This document shows, piece by piece, positions 21,333-30,102 of a stretch of 64,000 nt of DNA. A program made the translations under genes and the position numbers. Location: positions 62,001-126,000 of the forward strand of contig JAUHVR010000002.1 in the NCBI GenBank assembly GCA_030424865.1, read 5' to 3'. The first letter of the stretch is position 1. Each line of letters starts with the position of its first letter. The stretch comes from Alphaproteobacteria bacterium (lineage in GTDB: Bacteria; Pseudomonadota; Alphaproteobacteria; Rhodobacterales; Rhodobacteraceae). A model generated the notes under the pieces. The model did not search any database. It was not told the DNA's origin and saw only the letters and a program-made list of their open reading frames with translations.

Positions 21333-21426
21333 CCAGTTTCCGGCACGGAAACTGGGGCGGAAACCGACGCGGTTTCCGGGTCCCAAGTCCGCGACGGACT
21401 TGGCCCGGAATTCGCGCCGAATTCCG
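21333..21426 (-). repeat. Array of four consecutive perfect hairpins between mccB and mccA
   Basis: Four inverted repeats stand one after another, each with a 3-nt loop. Unit 1 is CCAGTTTCCG at 21333-21342 and its complement at 21346-21355. Unit 2 is CGGAAACCG at 21358-21366 and 21370-21378. Unit 3 is CCAAGTCCG at 21383-21391 and 21395-21403. Unit 4 is CGGAATTCG at 21406-21414 and 21418-21426. Every stem is perfect, closes with C-G pairs next to the loop, and units repeat about every 23-25 nt. They fill the whole gap from the mccB stop to the mccA ribosome site. No T-run follows, so they are unlikely to be ordinary terminators; mRNA protection or setting the subunit ratio is an inference. Confidence 0.85.
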
Positions 21427-21427
21427 T

Positions 21428-23026
21428 TTACATCCGGAACACGCCAAAGCGTGTCTCTTCTATGGGCGCGTTCAGGGCGGCCTGCAGCGACAGGGCCAGC
21501 ACATCGCGGGTCTTGCGTGGGTCGATGATCCCGTCGTCCCACAGCCGGGCACTGGCATAAAGCGGGTGCGCCTGTTCCTCGAACTGGTCAATCGTTGGCT
21601 TCTTGAAGGCGGCCTCCTCCTCGGCCGACCAGGTGCCGCCCTTGCGCTCGATCGCGTCGCGCCGCACCGTGGCCAACACGCCCGCCGCCTGCTCGCCGCC
21701 CATCACGCTGATCCGAGAGTTCGGCCAGGTCCACAGGAACCGCGGTGCATAAGCGCGGCCGCACATGCCGTAATTCCCGGCCCCGAAGGACCCGCCCACC
21801 AGCAGGGTGATCTTGGGCACCTGCGTCGTGGCCACCGCTGTCACCAGCTTGGCCCCATCCTTGGCGATCCCGCCACTTTCATAGGTGCGGCCCACCATGA
21901 AGCCGGTGATGTTCTGCAGGAAGACCAGCGGGATCTTGCGCTGCGAACAGAGCTCGACAAAATGCGCACCCTTCAGCGCGCTTTCCGAAAACAGCACCCC
22001 GTTGTTGCCGATGATCCCCACCGGCATCCCCATGATATGGGCAAAGCCGCAGACCAGCGTCGTGCCATAGCGCGCCTTGAACTCGTCAAAACGCGAGCCG
22101 TCGACCACGCGGGCGATCACCTCGCGGATGTCATAAGGCGTGCGCAGATCTGCGGGCACCACACCCAGGATTTCATCCGGGTCATACAACGGCGGTTCAT
22201 CCCGTAGGGCGGGGTTTACCCCGCCGCCGCCCAGCGAGGCCACCGCCTGACGCGCCAGCGCCAGCGCATGGGCGTCATCCTCGGCCAGATAGTCCGCCAC
22301 ACCCGACAGCCGCGTGTGCACATCACCGCCGCCCAGGTCCTCGGCACTCACAACTTCACCCGTCGCCGCCTTGACCAGCGGCGGGCCGGCCAGAAAGATC
22401 GTACCCTGATCCCGCACGATGATCGTCACATCCGACATCGCCGGCACATAGGCCCCACCCGCCGTGCAGGACCCCATGACCACCGCAATCTGCGGAATGC
22501 CCTTGGCCGACATGTTCGCCTGGTTGAAGAAGATCCGGCCAAAGTGATCGCGGTCGGGAAAGACCTCGTCCTGGTTCGGCAGGTTCGCCCCGCCACTGTC
22601 GACCAGATAGATGCAGGGCAGCTGGTTCGCCTCGGCAATCTCCTGCGCGCGCAGGTGTTTCTTGACAGTCATCGGGAAATAGGTGCCGCCTTTGACCGTC
22701 GCATCGTTGCAGACGATCATGCAGTCCCGGCCCGAGACCCGACCCACGCCAGCGACAACGCCCGCGGAGGGACTGGCCCCGCTATAGAGTCCATGGGCGG
22801 CAAACATGCCGACCTCGAGAAACGGAGAGCCGGGATCCAGCAGCCGCGCAACACGGTCCCGCGGCAGGATCTTGCCCCGTCCCAGATGACGTTCGCGCGC
22901 CGCGTCCCCGCCCCCCGCCAAAGACAGCGCCGCTGCCTCCTGCACGGGGGCCATCGCCTCGGTATGCGCCGCGATGTTCGCCCGCGCCTGCTCCGAGTTC
23001 GGGCTATAGTTTGATTTCAAAATCAT
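21428..23026 (-). CDS. mccB: Methylcrotonyl-CoA carboxylase carboxyltransferase beta subunit
   Basis: A 532-residue carboxyltransferase. Typical acyl-CoA carboxylase beta signatures are GAGRVSGR-like [59 protein letters not shown], and in the C-terminal half [17 protein letters not shown] and [13 protein letters not shown]. With the biotin subunit downstream and ivd upstream it carboxylates 3-methylcrotonyl-CoA. The ATG at 23026 shares a base with the stop of the small upstream gene. Confidence 0.95.
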   Translation of the reverse strand: MILKSNYSPNSEQARANIAAHTEAMAPVQEAAALSLAGGGDAARERHLGRGKILPRDRVARLLDPGSPFLEVGMFAAHGLYSGASPSAGVVAGVGRVSGRDCMIVCNDATVKGGTYFPMTVKKHLRAQEIAEANQLPCIYLVDSGGANLPNQDEVFPDRDHFGRIFFNQANMSAKGIPQIAVVMGSCTAGGAYVPAMSDVTIIVRDQGTIFLAGPPLVKAATGEVVSAEDLGGGDVHTRLSGVADYLAEDDAHALALARQAVASLGGGGVNPALRDEPPLYDPDEILGVVPADLRTPYDIREVIARVVDGSRFDEFKARYGTTLVCGFAHIMGMPVGIIGNNGVLFSESALKGAHFVELCSQRKIPLVFLQNITGFMVGRTYESGGIAKDGAKLVTAVATTQVPKITLLVGGSFGAGNYGMCGRAYAPRFLWTWPNSRISVMGGEQAAGVLATVRRDAIERKGGTWSAEEEAAFKKPTIDQFEEQAHPLYASARLWDDGIIDPRKTRDVLALSLQAALNAPIEETRFGVFRM

Positions 23027-23388
23027 CAGGCTTCGTCCTCGCCAAGAGCGGGTAGGCCAAGGGGCGCCGGGGTCACGCCCCAGGTGAACGGCCCCCCGGA
23101 ATACTCCAGCCCGCCCAGCCGGTTCACGTGATATTCGTAGTGCCGCGTCAGATCGACGGGCGTGGGGCCGCAGATCACCACCAGCCAGATGCCTTGGTCT
23201 TCGCCGGGCAAGGCACGACAATCCGTGATCGGTCCACCGGTCTGCGCCACATAGCGCGCCGCGTAGCGGCTGATCACATCTGTCTCGCTGGTGTTCAGCG
23301 CGATCCAGCCCCAACGCAGACCCAGCCCGGCACTGGCCAGAACCAACAGTCCGAACGGAGCCCAGATCATCATTCGACCAAGGCTCAT
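23026..23388 (-). CDS. Hypothetical membrane-anchored protein within the leucine operon
   Basis: About 120 residues. A single N-terminal hydrophobic segment ([17 protein letters not shown]) could be a membrane anchor or uncleaved signal. The rest is soluble, with two cysteines (TDCRAL and VICGPT) and a proline/glycine-rich C-terminus; these could form a periplasmic disulfide. I recognise no family. The start is ATG 23388 overlapping the ivd stop (TGATG), or GTG 23391. Its stop overlaps the mccB start, so it is firmly inside the operon although it has no known role in leucine breakdown. Confidence 0.7.
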   Translation of the reverse strand: MSLGRMMIWAPFGLLVLASAGLGLRWGWIALNTSETDVISRYAARYVAQTGGPITDCRALPGEDQGIWLVVICGPTPVDLTRHYEYHVNRLGGLEYSGGPFTWGVTPAPLGLPALGEDEA

Positions 23389-24551
23389 CACCCCATCGCC
23401 CCCATCAACTCGCGCCCGATCAGCATGCGGCGGATTTCCGAGGTGCCCGCGCCGATCTCCATCAGCTTGGCATCGCGGAAGATCCGGCTGACCGGCGTTT
23501 CGTTCATGAAGCCCGCGCCACCCATGGCCTGCACCGCCTGATGCGCCACGGTCATGCCTTCTTCGCTGGCGTAAAGCACACAGGCTGCTGCATCCTGGCG
23601 CGTGACCTCACCCCGGTCACAGGCACGGGCGACCTCGTAGACATAGGCGCGCGCCGAGTTCAGCTTGGTGTACATGTCGGCGATCTTGCCCTGCATCAGC
23701 TGGAAATTCCCAATCGGCTGACCAAACTGCTTGCGCTCGACCATGTAGGGCATCACCTCGTCAAGGCAGGCCGCCATGATCCCCAGGCCAATGCCCGACA
23801 GGACCACCCGTTCGTAATCGAGCCCCGACATCAGGACCCGCACGCCCTTGCCCTCTTCGCCAAGGATGTTCTCGAAGGGCACCTCGACGTCCTCAAACAC
23901 CAGCTCAACCGTGTTCGAGCCGCGCATCCCCAGCTTGTCAAAATGCGGGGACTGGCTGAAGCCGGGCATCGACTTTTCGATCAGAAAGGCCGTGATCCCC
24001 TTGCTGCCCGCATCAGGGTCGGTCTTGGCATAGACCACCAGCGTGTTGGCCTCGCCCCCATTCGTGATCCAGTACTTGTTGCCGTTCAGCACAAAGCGAT
24101 CGTTCCGCTTGTCGGCACGCAGCGACATGCTGACCACATCCGATCCCGCGCCCGCCTCGGACATCGCCAGCGCGCCGACGCTCTTGCCCGAGATCAGGTC
24201 GGGCAGGTACCTGGCCTTCTGCTTGGCACTGCCGTTCAGCTTGATCTGGTTCACGCAGAGGTTCGAATGCGCGCCATAGCTGAGCGAGACACTGGCCGAG
24301 GCCCGCGCGATCTCTTCGGTGGCCACCACATGCGCCAGATACCCCATGCCCGCGCCGCCGTCCTCTTCGGGAACCGTGATCCCCAGAAGGCCAAGCGCGC
24401 CCATCTCTTCCCACAACTCGGCCGGAAATTCGTTCTTCGCATCCACCTCGGCCGCCAAGGGCTTTACGCGATCCTGCGCCCAGCGATGCACAACCTCGCG
24501 CAAGGCGCCAACATCCTCGCCCAAATCAAATCTCATCGATGACACGAACAT
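23388..24551 (-). CDS. ivd: Isovaleryl-CoA dehydrogenase
   Basis: A 387-residue acyl-CoA dehydrogenase. FAD/substrate motifs are [28 protein letters not shown], and the C-terminal [24 protein letters not shown]. The catalytic base appears as Glu247 in [12 protein letters not shown], the position used by isovaleryl-CoA dehydrogenases instead of the C-terminal glutamate of most acyl-CoA dehydrogenases. The start at 24551 has AGGAGG 8 nt upstream. It is the first gene of the leucine/isovalerate operon (ivd, unknown, mccB, mccA, mvaB, liuC). Confidence 0.94.
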   Translation of the reverse strand: MFVSSMRFDLGEDVGALREVVHRWAQDRVKPLAAEVDAKNEFPAELWEEMGALGLLGITVPEEDGGAGMGYLAHVVATEEIARASASVSLSYGAHSNLCVNQIKLNGSAKQKARYLPDLISGKSVGALAMSEAGAGSDVVSMSLRADKRNDRFVLNGNKYWITNGGEANTLVVYAKTDPDAGSKGITAFLIEKSMPGFSQSPHFDKLGMRGSNTVELVFEDVEVPFENILGEEGKGVRVLMSGLDYERVVLSGIGLGIMAACLDEVMPYMVERKQFGQPIGNFQLMQGKIADMYTKLNSARAYVYEVARACDRGEVTRQDAAACVLYASEEGMTVAHQAVQAMGGAGFMNETPVSRIFRDAKLMEIGAGTSEIRRMLIGRELMGAMG

Positions 24552-24733
24552 CAACAAAACCTCCTCATTCTGTCGTTCCCGGCTTTGTGACTGCGCTTTG
24601 TTTCAGAAGTTTTTCCAGAGCATGAGGCTGGAACAGAAAGCGGTCATCGCCGGGCCATTGAGGTGAGACTGCGCAGAAACTGACGCTAAGTCACGTGTGA
24701 CGCGGTGTAAGCTTTGCAGACTTCTTTCGCGCA

Positions 24734-24757
24734 TAAAAAGCCTGCGTCGCAGCAGGC
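24734..24757 (-). terminator. Rho-independent terminator downstream of the denD-like gene
   Basis: GCCTGC at 24740-24745 pairs with GCAGGC at 24752-24757 around a 6-nt loop. Read on the minus strand the hairpin is followed by TTTTTA. It lies about 80 nt beyond the stop of the denD-like gene and separates it from ivd. Confidence 0.8.
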
Positions 24758-24834
24758 ATTTACGCATGATCCGGAACGGAAAGCGCCGTGCCGCCGCAAC
24801 ATTTTCATTTGCAATCGACGGCCCGACGGCGCGC

Positions 24835-25803
24835 TTACGACAGTTCGTCTTCGATGTAGGCGGTTACGATGTCGGAAAACCTTGTTTCCGACCGAAAGCC
24901 CAGGGCATGGGCCCGGGGGGTGTCAAATTCCTGGGGCCACCCCCCGACAATACTGACTACGTCCGGGTCGTCCTGGCGCTTGATCAGGGCGACTGCCTTG
25001 TCGCCTGCGACCTGCCTGAGCGCCTCGATCTGCTCCGCGATCGAACAGGTCAGGCTGGGCATCATGATCGCGCGCAGACCGTCAAGGCGCGTGGTGTCCA
25101 GCGTCGCAGCATGGGTGAACCACCCGACAGCAGACCGTGGCGAGGCCAGCATGTGGCGTGTGGACTCAGGAAAGGGCAGGACTGCTGTTTCGCCATTCAA
25201 CGGTTCACGGATGATGCCCGAAAACGCGCTGGAGGCTGCCGCGTTGGGTTTGCCCGGGCGGACGCAGATCGTCGGCAAGCGCAGCGACAGACCGTCGATG
25301 AACCCCTTGCGGCTGAAATCCGTGACCATCTGTTCGCCGATCACCTTTTGCACGCCATAGGAACTTTGCGGGGCCGTGTGGAAATCATCTGGGATCACTG
25401 CGGGCAGGGGCCCGCCATACACCGCCGCCGATGAGGCAAAGACCACTCGTGGACGATAGGTGCCGCCGCTTTTCAGATGTTCCTGACGCAGGGCTTCAAG
25501 GAAGAACCGCATGGCATCGACATTCGCGGACCATCCCACATCGAACTCTTTCTCGGCATGGCCCGAAACCACCGCGGCCAAATGAAAGATGACATCAGGC
25601 CGATCTGCCGCCAGACGCGTCACGGCCTCGGCATCCTCCATCGAGGCGGTCACAGCCGTTTGCCCACTGCTTATGACCGGCGGGAACTGGATGTCGACGA
25701 GGGTGATCTGGCACGGCTGGCCATCCAACCCCCTGGTTTCCAGCTCTTGGGCGATCTTCTGGCCAATCATGCCGCCGCCACCGGTGATGAGGGTCTTGAT
25801 CAT
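24835..25803 (-). CDS. denD: NAD-dependent epimerase/dehydratase family, D-erythronate dehydrogenase-like
   Basis: A 322-residue extended short-chain dehydrogenase. The NAD-binding motif is LITGGGGMIGQKIA, DVIFHLAAVVSGHAE follows, and the catalytic pair is in SSYGVQKVIGEQM (Tyr-x-x-x-Lys). The segments SGHAEKEFDVGWSANVD and RPGKPNAAASSAFSGIIREPL are characteristic of DenD, which oxidises D-erythronate at C2 in tetronate catabolism. The usual partner genes (otnK kinase, otnC/otnI) are not adjacent, so substrate assignment is tentative. Divergent from matB. Confidence 0.78.
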   Translation of the reverse strand: MIKTLITGGGGMIGQKIAQELETRGLDGQPCQITLVDIQFPPVISSGQTAVTASMEDAEAVTRLAADRPDVIFHLAAVVSGHAEKEFDVGWSANVDAMRFFLEALRQEHLKSGGTYRPRVVFASSAAVYGGPLPAVIPDDFHTAPQSSYGVQKVIGEQMVTDFSRKGFIDGLSLRLPTICVRPGKPNAAASSAFSGIIREPLNGETAVLPFPESTRHMLASPRSAVGWFTHAATLDTTRLDGLRAIMMPSLTCSIAEQIEALRQVAGDKAVALIKRQDDPDVVSIVGGWPQEFDTPRAHALGFRSETRFSDIVTAYIEDELS

Positions 25804-26025
25804 GGTTGTGCTCCGCTCATTGAAAGGCTCCCCGGACTTGCCCTGCGAGAACAGTCGCTTTGGCCTCCGGTTTCAACCCTTGATCGCGGATCTGGCGCGG
25901 AATCGATCTTTGCCTGCGATCTGAAGAGCGGCCATGTGACCCTGGGACCGACCATTGTTGTCACCCGAAATTCGGTGCAAACCTTGGGCCCAACATGCAT
26001 CCGGACCCGCCCGAGGACTTTGCCC

Positions 26026-27528
26026 GTGACCAATACCCTGTTTGACGCCCTGTTTGCCCCGCACGCCCGCAACGATGCGCCGTTTCTGCAGAGTGACGAC
26101 GGATCGGTCCTGAGCTTTGCCCAAACGCTGCGCCGGGCAGCGCAGATGGCGCATGTTCTTGCAAAGGCGGGTGTTTCCCCCGGTGATCGGGTTCTGGTGC
26201 AGGCCCCCAAGGCTGCTGACACCATCGCGCTGTATGCCGGGACGTTGCAGGCCGGAGGTGTCTATCTGCCGCTGAACACAGCCTATACGCAGGCCGAGTT
26301 GGAGTATTTCGTGGGCGACGCGACGCCCAAGGTGATCGTCTGCGATCCCGCGGCTCAGGCGGACGTTGCCCCCCTTGCGCAGCAAATGGGCGCAACGCTG
26401 TTTACCCTGGGCGCGCAGGGCAGTCTGAGCCAGGCCGCCGACGCGCAGCCCGATGACTTTGAGACGGTTGATCGCGGGCCCGAGGATCTGGCCGCGCTTT
26501 TGTACACCTCGGGCACAACAGGTCGATCCAAGGGCGCAATGCTGTCACATCGCAACCTGCTGTCCAACGCCGAGGTGCTGGTTGACCTGTGGCGCATCAC
26601 CGATCAGGACCGGCTGATCCATGCCTTGCCGGTCTTTCACACCCACGGGCTGTTCGTGGCATTGAACACCGCGCTGCTGGCGGGCACGACGGTCCGCCTG
26701 ATGTCACGTTTTGATCTGGACACGATCCTTGAAGAGTTGCCCACGTCGACACTGATGATGGGGGTCCCCACCTTTTACACGCGGCTTCTGGGCGATGCGC
26801 GGTTCACGCGGGATCTGGTTGCGAACATGCGGCTCTTCATCTCGGGCTCTGCGCCACTTCTGGCCGAGACGCATCAGGCCTTTGAGGCGCGCACCGGTCA
26901 TCGCATCCTGGAACGCTATGGAATGACCGAGACCAACATGATCACCTCGAACCCCTATGACGGGGACCGGATCTCGGGCACGGTTGGGTATGCCCTGCCG
27001 GGCGTCGAAGTGAAGATCACTGATCCCGAAACCGGGGTGGAACTGCCCCGGGGCGAGATCGGCGTGATCGAAGTGAGGGGCGACAACGTCTTTGGCGGCT
27101 ACTGGAAGATGCCCGAAAAAACCGCCGAGGAACTGCGTCATGACGGATTTTTCATAACTGGTGATCTGGCAACCCAGGATGGGCAAGGGCGTGTGACCAT
27201 TGTTGGCCGGGCCAAGGATCTGATCATTTCGGGCGGATACAACATTTATCCCAAAGAGATCGAGGATGTGTTGAACCAGGTCCCCGGCGTTCTTGAAACA
27301 GCGGTTTTCGGCACACCAAATCCCGACTTCGGCGAAAGTGTCGTGGCGGCGGTCGTTTCCGAGGGACCCTCTGCCGTGTCAACGGAAGCGCTGCAAACCG
27401 CGGTTGCGCAGGCGCTGGCCCGTTTCAAACACCCGCGCCAATACGCGTTCCTGGACGCGTTGCCCCGGAATACGATGGGCAAGGTCCAAAAGAACGTCCT
27501 GCGCGCACAGTTCGGCGGCGCGCCATAG
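26026..27528 (+). CDS. matB: Malonyl-CoA synthetase (acyl-CoA ligase)
   Basis: A 500-residue ANL-superfamily adenylating enzyme. The P-loop is LLYTSGTTGRSKGAMLSH, followed by YGMTETNM (A5), GYWKMPEKT, and the C-terminal hinge GRAKDLIISGGYNIYPKEIE; the catalytic lysine is in PRNTMGKVQKN. The sequence LPVFHTHGLFVALNTALLAG and the compact length match malonyl-CoA synthetases, which activate free malonate. The start is GTG 26026, with GAGGA 8 nt upstream. An open frame continues far upstream, but only antisense to denD. No malonyl-CoA decarboxylase is nearby. Confidence 0.87.
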   Translation: MTNTLFDALFAPHARNDAPFLQSDDGSVLSFAQTLRRAAQMAHVLAKAGVSPGDRVLVQAPKAADTIALYAGTLQAGGVYLPLNTAYTQAELEYFVGDATPKVIVCDPAAQADVAPLAQQMGATLFTLGAQGSLSQAADAQPDDFETVDRGPEDLAALLYTSGTTGRSKGAMLSHRNLLSNAEVLVDLWRITDQDRLIHALPVFHTHGLFVALNTALLAGTTVRLMSRFDLDTILEELPTSTLMMGVPTFYTRLLGDARFTRDLVANMRLFISGSAPLLAETHQAFEARTGHRILERYGMTETNMITSNPYDGDRISGTVGYALPGVEVKITDPETGVELPRGEIGVIEVRGDNVFGGYWKMPEKTAEELRHDGFFITGDLATQDGQGRVTIVGRAKDLIISGGYNIYPKEIEDVLNQVPGVLETAVFGTPNPDFGESVVAAVVSEGPSAVSTEALQTAVAQALARFKHPRQYAFLDALPRNTMGKVQKNVLRAQFGGAP

Positions 27529-27600
27529 GGCGCGCGGCCCATCGGGTCAGGGGCTGGTGGCCGGGTTCGGTATCTTCATCCTGCGGGGCGAAGAAACGTT

Positions 27601-28395
27601 CTATAGCCTTCCCAATTCCTCGGCGCGGTCGCGGCAGGCGGTCATTGCCTTGGCCACGACGTCACCAAAGCCGTTTTCCTGCATCGCAACAATAGCCGCG
27701 TGGGTCGTCCCATTGGGCGATGTGACACGGGCCCTGAGCTCTTCTGGTGCGTCGCCCTGGGCGGCCATGGTGGCAGCGCCAAGGGCTGTCTGAAGCGTCA
27801 GCGCCATGGCGTCCTCTGGGGGCAGACCCAGGGCGGTCCCGGCCCGGATCATCTCTTCGATCATCAGGAAGTAATAGGCCGGGCCGCTGCCGGACACGGC
27901 TGTGACGGCATCCAAAAGGTCTTCGCGCGCGACGGTGACGCAGATGCCGAAAGCCTCGATGATGGCCTGAGCGGCCAGCCGTTGCGCTTCGGTCGTGTGG
28001 TCGTTCACGTAAAGCCCCGTTGCCCCCAGGCCAAGCAGGGCTGGCGTGTTGGGCATGGTGCGTGCGATGGCCACCGGTCCAAAGAGCGTCTCAAGCGTTG
28101 CAATCGTAACCCCGGCAGCAATGCTGAGGATCAGCTTGCCGGACAAGTCTGCATTCATCTGTTTGGCCACAGCGGCAATGACCTGAGGTTTGACAGCCAG
28201 AACGATGATATCTGCTGTTGTCGCGTCGGCTACATCGCTCGCCGTGTGTATGCCGTGCTCGCGTGCCAGCCGGTCACGCTGGTCCGCGTTGGGATCGACA
28301 ACCGTGATCCGCGTCGGCTCCCACCCGCTGGCCACAAGGCCCCCAATGATGGCGGCCGCCATGTTGCCGCCGCCGATGAATGCAATTGTGTCCAT
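27601..28395 (-). CDS. proC: Pyrroline-5-carboxylate reductase
   Basis: ProC reduces 1-pyrroline-5-carboxylate to proline. The 264-residue protein opens with the NAD(P) motif IAFIGGGNMAAAIIGG, has ILSIAAGVTIATLE and RTMPNTPALLGLGATGL, and the C-terminal signature SGSGPAYYFLMIEEMI followed by LRARVTSPNGTTHAAI. It sits 3 nt downstream of a zinc alcohol dehydrogenase gene, so the two are co-transcribed and divergent from an Lrp-type regulator. Proline synthesis or turnover under that regulator is a reasonable inference. Confidence 0.95.
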   Translation of the reverse strand: MDTIAFIGGGNMAAAIIGGLVASGWEPTRITVVDPNADQRDRLAREHGIHTASDVADATTADIIVLAVKPQVIAAVAKQMNADLSGKLILSIAAGVTIATLETLFGPVAIARTMPNTPALLGLGATGLYVNDHTTEAQRLAAQAIIEAFGICVTVAREDLLDAVTAVSGSGPAYYFLMIEEMIRAGTALGLPPEDAMALTLQTALGAATMAAQGDAPEELRARVTSPNGTTHAAIVAMQENGFGDVVAKAMTACRDRAEELGRL

Positions 28396-28398
28396 GGG

Positions 28399-29433
28399 TC
28401 AGAAGCTCGTGATGACGGTTGCGCCGATGGACTGGAACTTGTCCATGTTCATCAGGGCCTCGGGGGCTGCGTCGATGTTGATCTTGTCGCCAACCAGCCG
28501 GGCCGGGTCCAGCTTGCCGCTTTCGACCATGTCCAGCATCGCGCCGTAGCGGTGCGCCTGCATCCCGTGCGAGCCGAGCAATTCGATCTCCTGACCAACG
28601 ATCTTTGGCATGGGCACCGCAGGGGCCGCGTGATCGCCCAGCATCAGACCCACCTGGATATGCTTGCCCCGTGGCCGCAGGCAGAGGATCGAGTTTGTCA
28701 TGGTCGCCGGATGACCCAGCGCATCAAGCGAGACATGTGCGCCGCCTTTGGTGATCTCCTTGATCGCCTCGACCACGTCGCCCTTGCCGTCGATGGCCGC
28801 GACCGCGCCAAGCTCTTTGGCCAAAGCCAGTTTCGCCGGGTCGAGATCCACACCGATCACATTCGCACCTGCCGCGCTGGCAATCATCACCGCCGAGAGG
28901 CCCACGCCGCCACAGCCATGCACGGCGACCCACTGGCCCGCGCTGACCTTGCCCTGGTCGATCACGGCCCGGAAGGACGTGGCGAACCGGCAGCCAAGGC
29001 TGGCGGCGGTGGCGAAATCCATCGCCTCGGGCAGGGCGACCACGTTCAGGTCAGCCTGATGGATCGGCACATATTCCGCAAAGCTGCCCCAATGGGTGAA
29101 GCCGGGCTGCTCCTGATGCAAACACACCTGCTGATGACCCGCATGGCATTCGCTGCACGACCCGCAGCCGCAGATGAACGGCACGGTGACCCGATCGCCT
29201 ACCTTCCAGTTCTTCACGTCCTTGCCGACCGCTTCGACCACACCGGCCAGTTCGTGGCCGGGGATGTGCGGCAGGTCGATGTCGCTGTCGTGGCCCATCC
29301 AACCGTGCCAGTCACTGCGGCACACGCCTGTGGCTTCGACCTTGAGCACAACGCCATGCGACTCGGGCGCTGGGTCCGCGACATTCACGACTTTGGGGGC
29401 TTCTTGGAACTTCTCGAACAGGACGGCTTTCAT
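28399..29433 (-). CDS. Zinc-dependent alcohol dehydrogenase (MDR family)
   Basis: A 344-residue medium-chain dehydrogenase. Catalytic zinc ligands are in [10 protein letters not shown] and [14 protein letters not shown]; the structural zinc is held by [17 protein letters not shown]. The cofactor fold carries [15 protein letters not shown] and ends its second strand in [11 protein letters not shown], where the aspartate suggests NAD preference. The substrate is unknown. It precedes proC by 3 nt and is transcribed away from the Lrp-type gene, which probably controls the pair. Confidence 0.88.
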   Translation of the reverse strand: MKAVLFEKFQEAPKVVNVADPAPESHGVVLKVEATGVCRSDWHGWMGHDSDIDLPHIPGHELAGVVEAVGKDVKNWKVGDRVTVPFICGCGSCSECHAGHQQVCLHQEQPGFTHWGSFAEYVPIHQADLNVVALPEAMDFATAASLGCRFATSFRAVIDQGKVSAGQWVAVHGCGGVGLSAVMIASAAGANVIGVDLDPAKLALAKELGAVAAIDGKGDVVEAIKEITKGGAHVSLDALGHPATMTNSILCLRPRGKHIQVGLMLGDHAAPAVPMPKIVGQEIELLGSHGMQAHRYGAMLDMVESGKLDPARLVGDKINIDAAPEALMNMDKFQSIGATVITSF

Positions 29434-29574
29434 GGCAGGGCCTTTCGGTTATGGCGTCATTTCAGGGAAAGATATTCTACTCTTCGCGAAAGAGCTTTGC
29501 CAAAGTTGCTCGTATTTGTTAATTTTGAGGCAGAAAGACCTATGCGGCAGCGGCAACAGTAAAAGGTTCCACTC

Positions 29575-30051
29575 ATGGAGAAGATAGACCCGGTCAACGC
29601 GCAGATTCTGGATCTGCTTCAAAACGACGGACGTATGTCGAACGCGCGGCTGGCCGAACATCTTGGCATGAGCGAGACGCCAAGCTGGCGGCGGCTCAAA
29701 CGTCTTGAAGAAACGGGCATCATTGAAGGCTACCAAGCCAATCTCAATCGCCGCAAACTGGGGTTGGGCGTGATGGCCTTTGTGCAGATCAGCTGTTCCG
29801 AGCATGACAAGGCGGCAACGGAAGAGTTTCGCCGGATCGTCGAGGTGACCCCGAATATTCTGTCGTGTCACAACACAACGGGCGAAGATGACTTTCTGAT
29901 GGTCGTCGTCGCCAAGGATCTCGACGATTACAGTGCCTTCGTCGATGGGACGTTGCGGCGGCTTCCCGGGGTGACGAACATCCGATCCAACCTGTCCCTG
30001 AAAGAGATGAAGTCGTCGACGAAGCTGCCGATTTCCCCGCGCCAATCGTAA
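29575..30051 (+). CDS. Lrp/AsnC family transcriptional regulator
   Basis: A 158-residue regulator with an N-terminal winged helix (DPVNAQILDLLQNDGRMSNARLAEHLGMSETPSWRRLKRLEETGII) and a C-terminal RAM/ligand domain (VMAFVQISC to LPGVTNIRSNLSL). Such proteins bind amino acids and often control a divergent gene. Here the divergent unit is the alcohol dehydrogenase-proC pair, separated by 141 nt. The ligand cannot be predicted. Confidence 0.9.
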   Translation: MEKIDPVNAQILDLLQNDGRMSNARLAEHLGMSETPSWRRLKRLEETGIIEGYQANLNRRKLGLGVMAFVQISCSEHDKAATEEFRRIVEVTPNILSCHNTTGEDDFLMVVVAKDLDDYSAFVDGTLRRLPGVTNIRSNLSLKEMKSSTKLPISPRQS

Positions 30052-30053
30052 GT

Positions 30054-30080
30054 CGCGCCCCATCCGTCGGACGGGGCGCG
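30054..30080. terminator. Hairpin between convergent genes
   Basis: CGCGCCCC at 30054-30061 pairs with GGGGCGCG at 30073-30080; TCC/GGA continue the stem after one mismatch, leaving a 3-nt loop. It lies between the Lrp-type gene and the KGSA dehydrogenase gene, which converge. There is no clear T-run on either side, so a terminator role is probable but not certain. Confidence 0.6.
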
Positions 30081-30102
30081 CTGGTCAACGGGCGGGCTGT
30101 TT

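Noticed and set aside
24259-24275. GGTTCGAAT-like tRNA T-loop sequence
   Set aside because: It lies inside ivd coding sequence and no cloverleaf arms surround it.
25477-26025. In-frame upstream extension of the malonyl-CoA synthetase
   Set aside because: It runs antisense through denD; synthetase homology begins only at GTG 26026, which has a suitable ribosome site.
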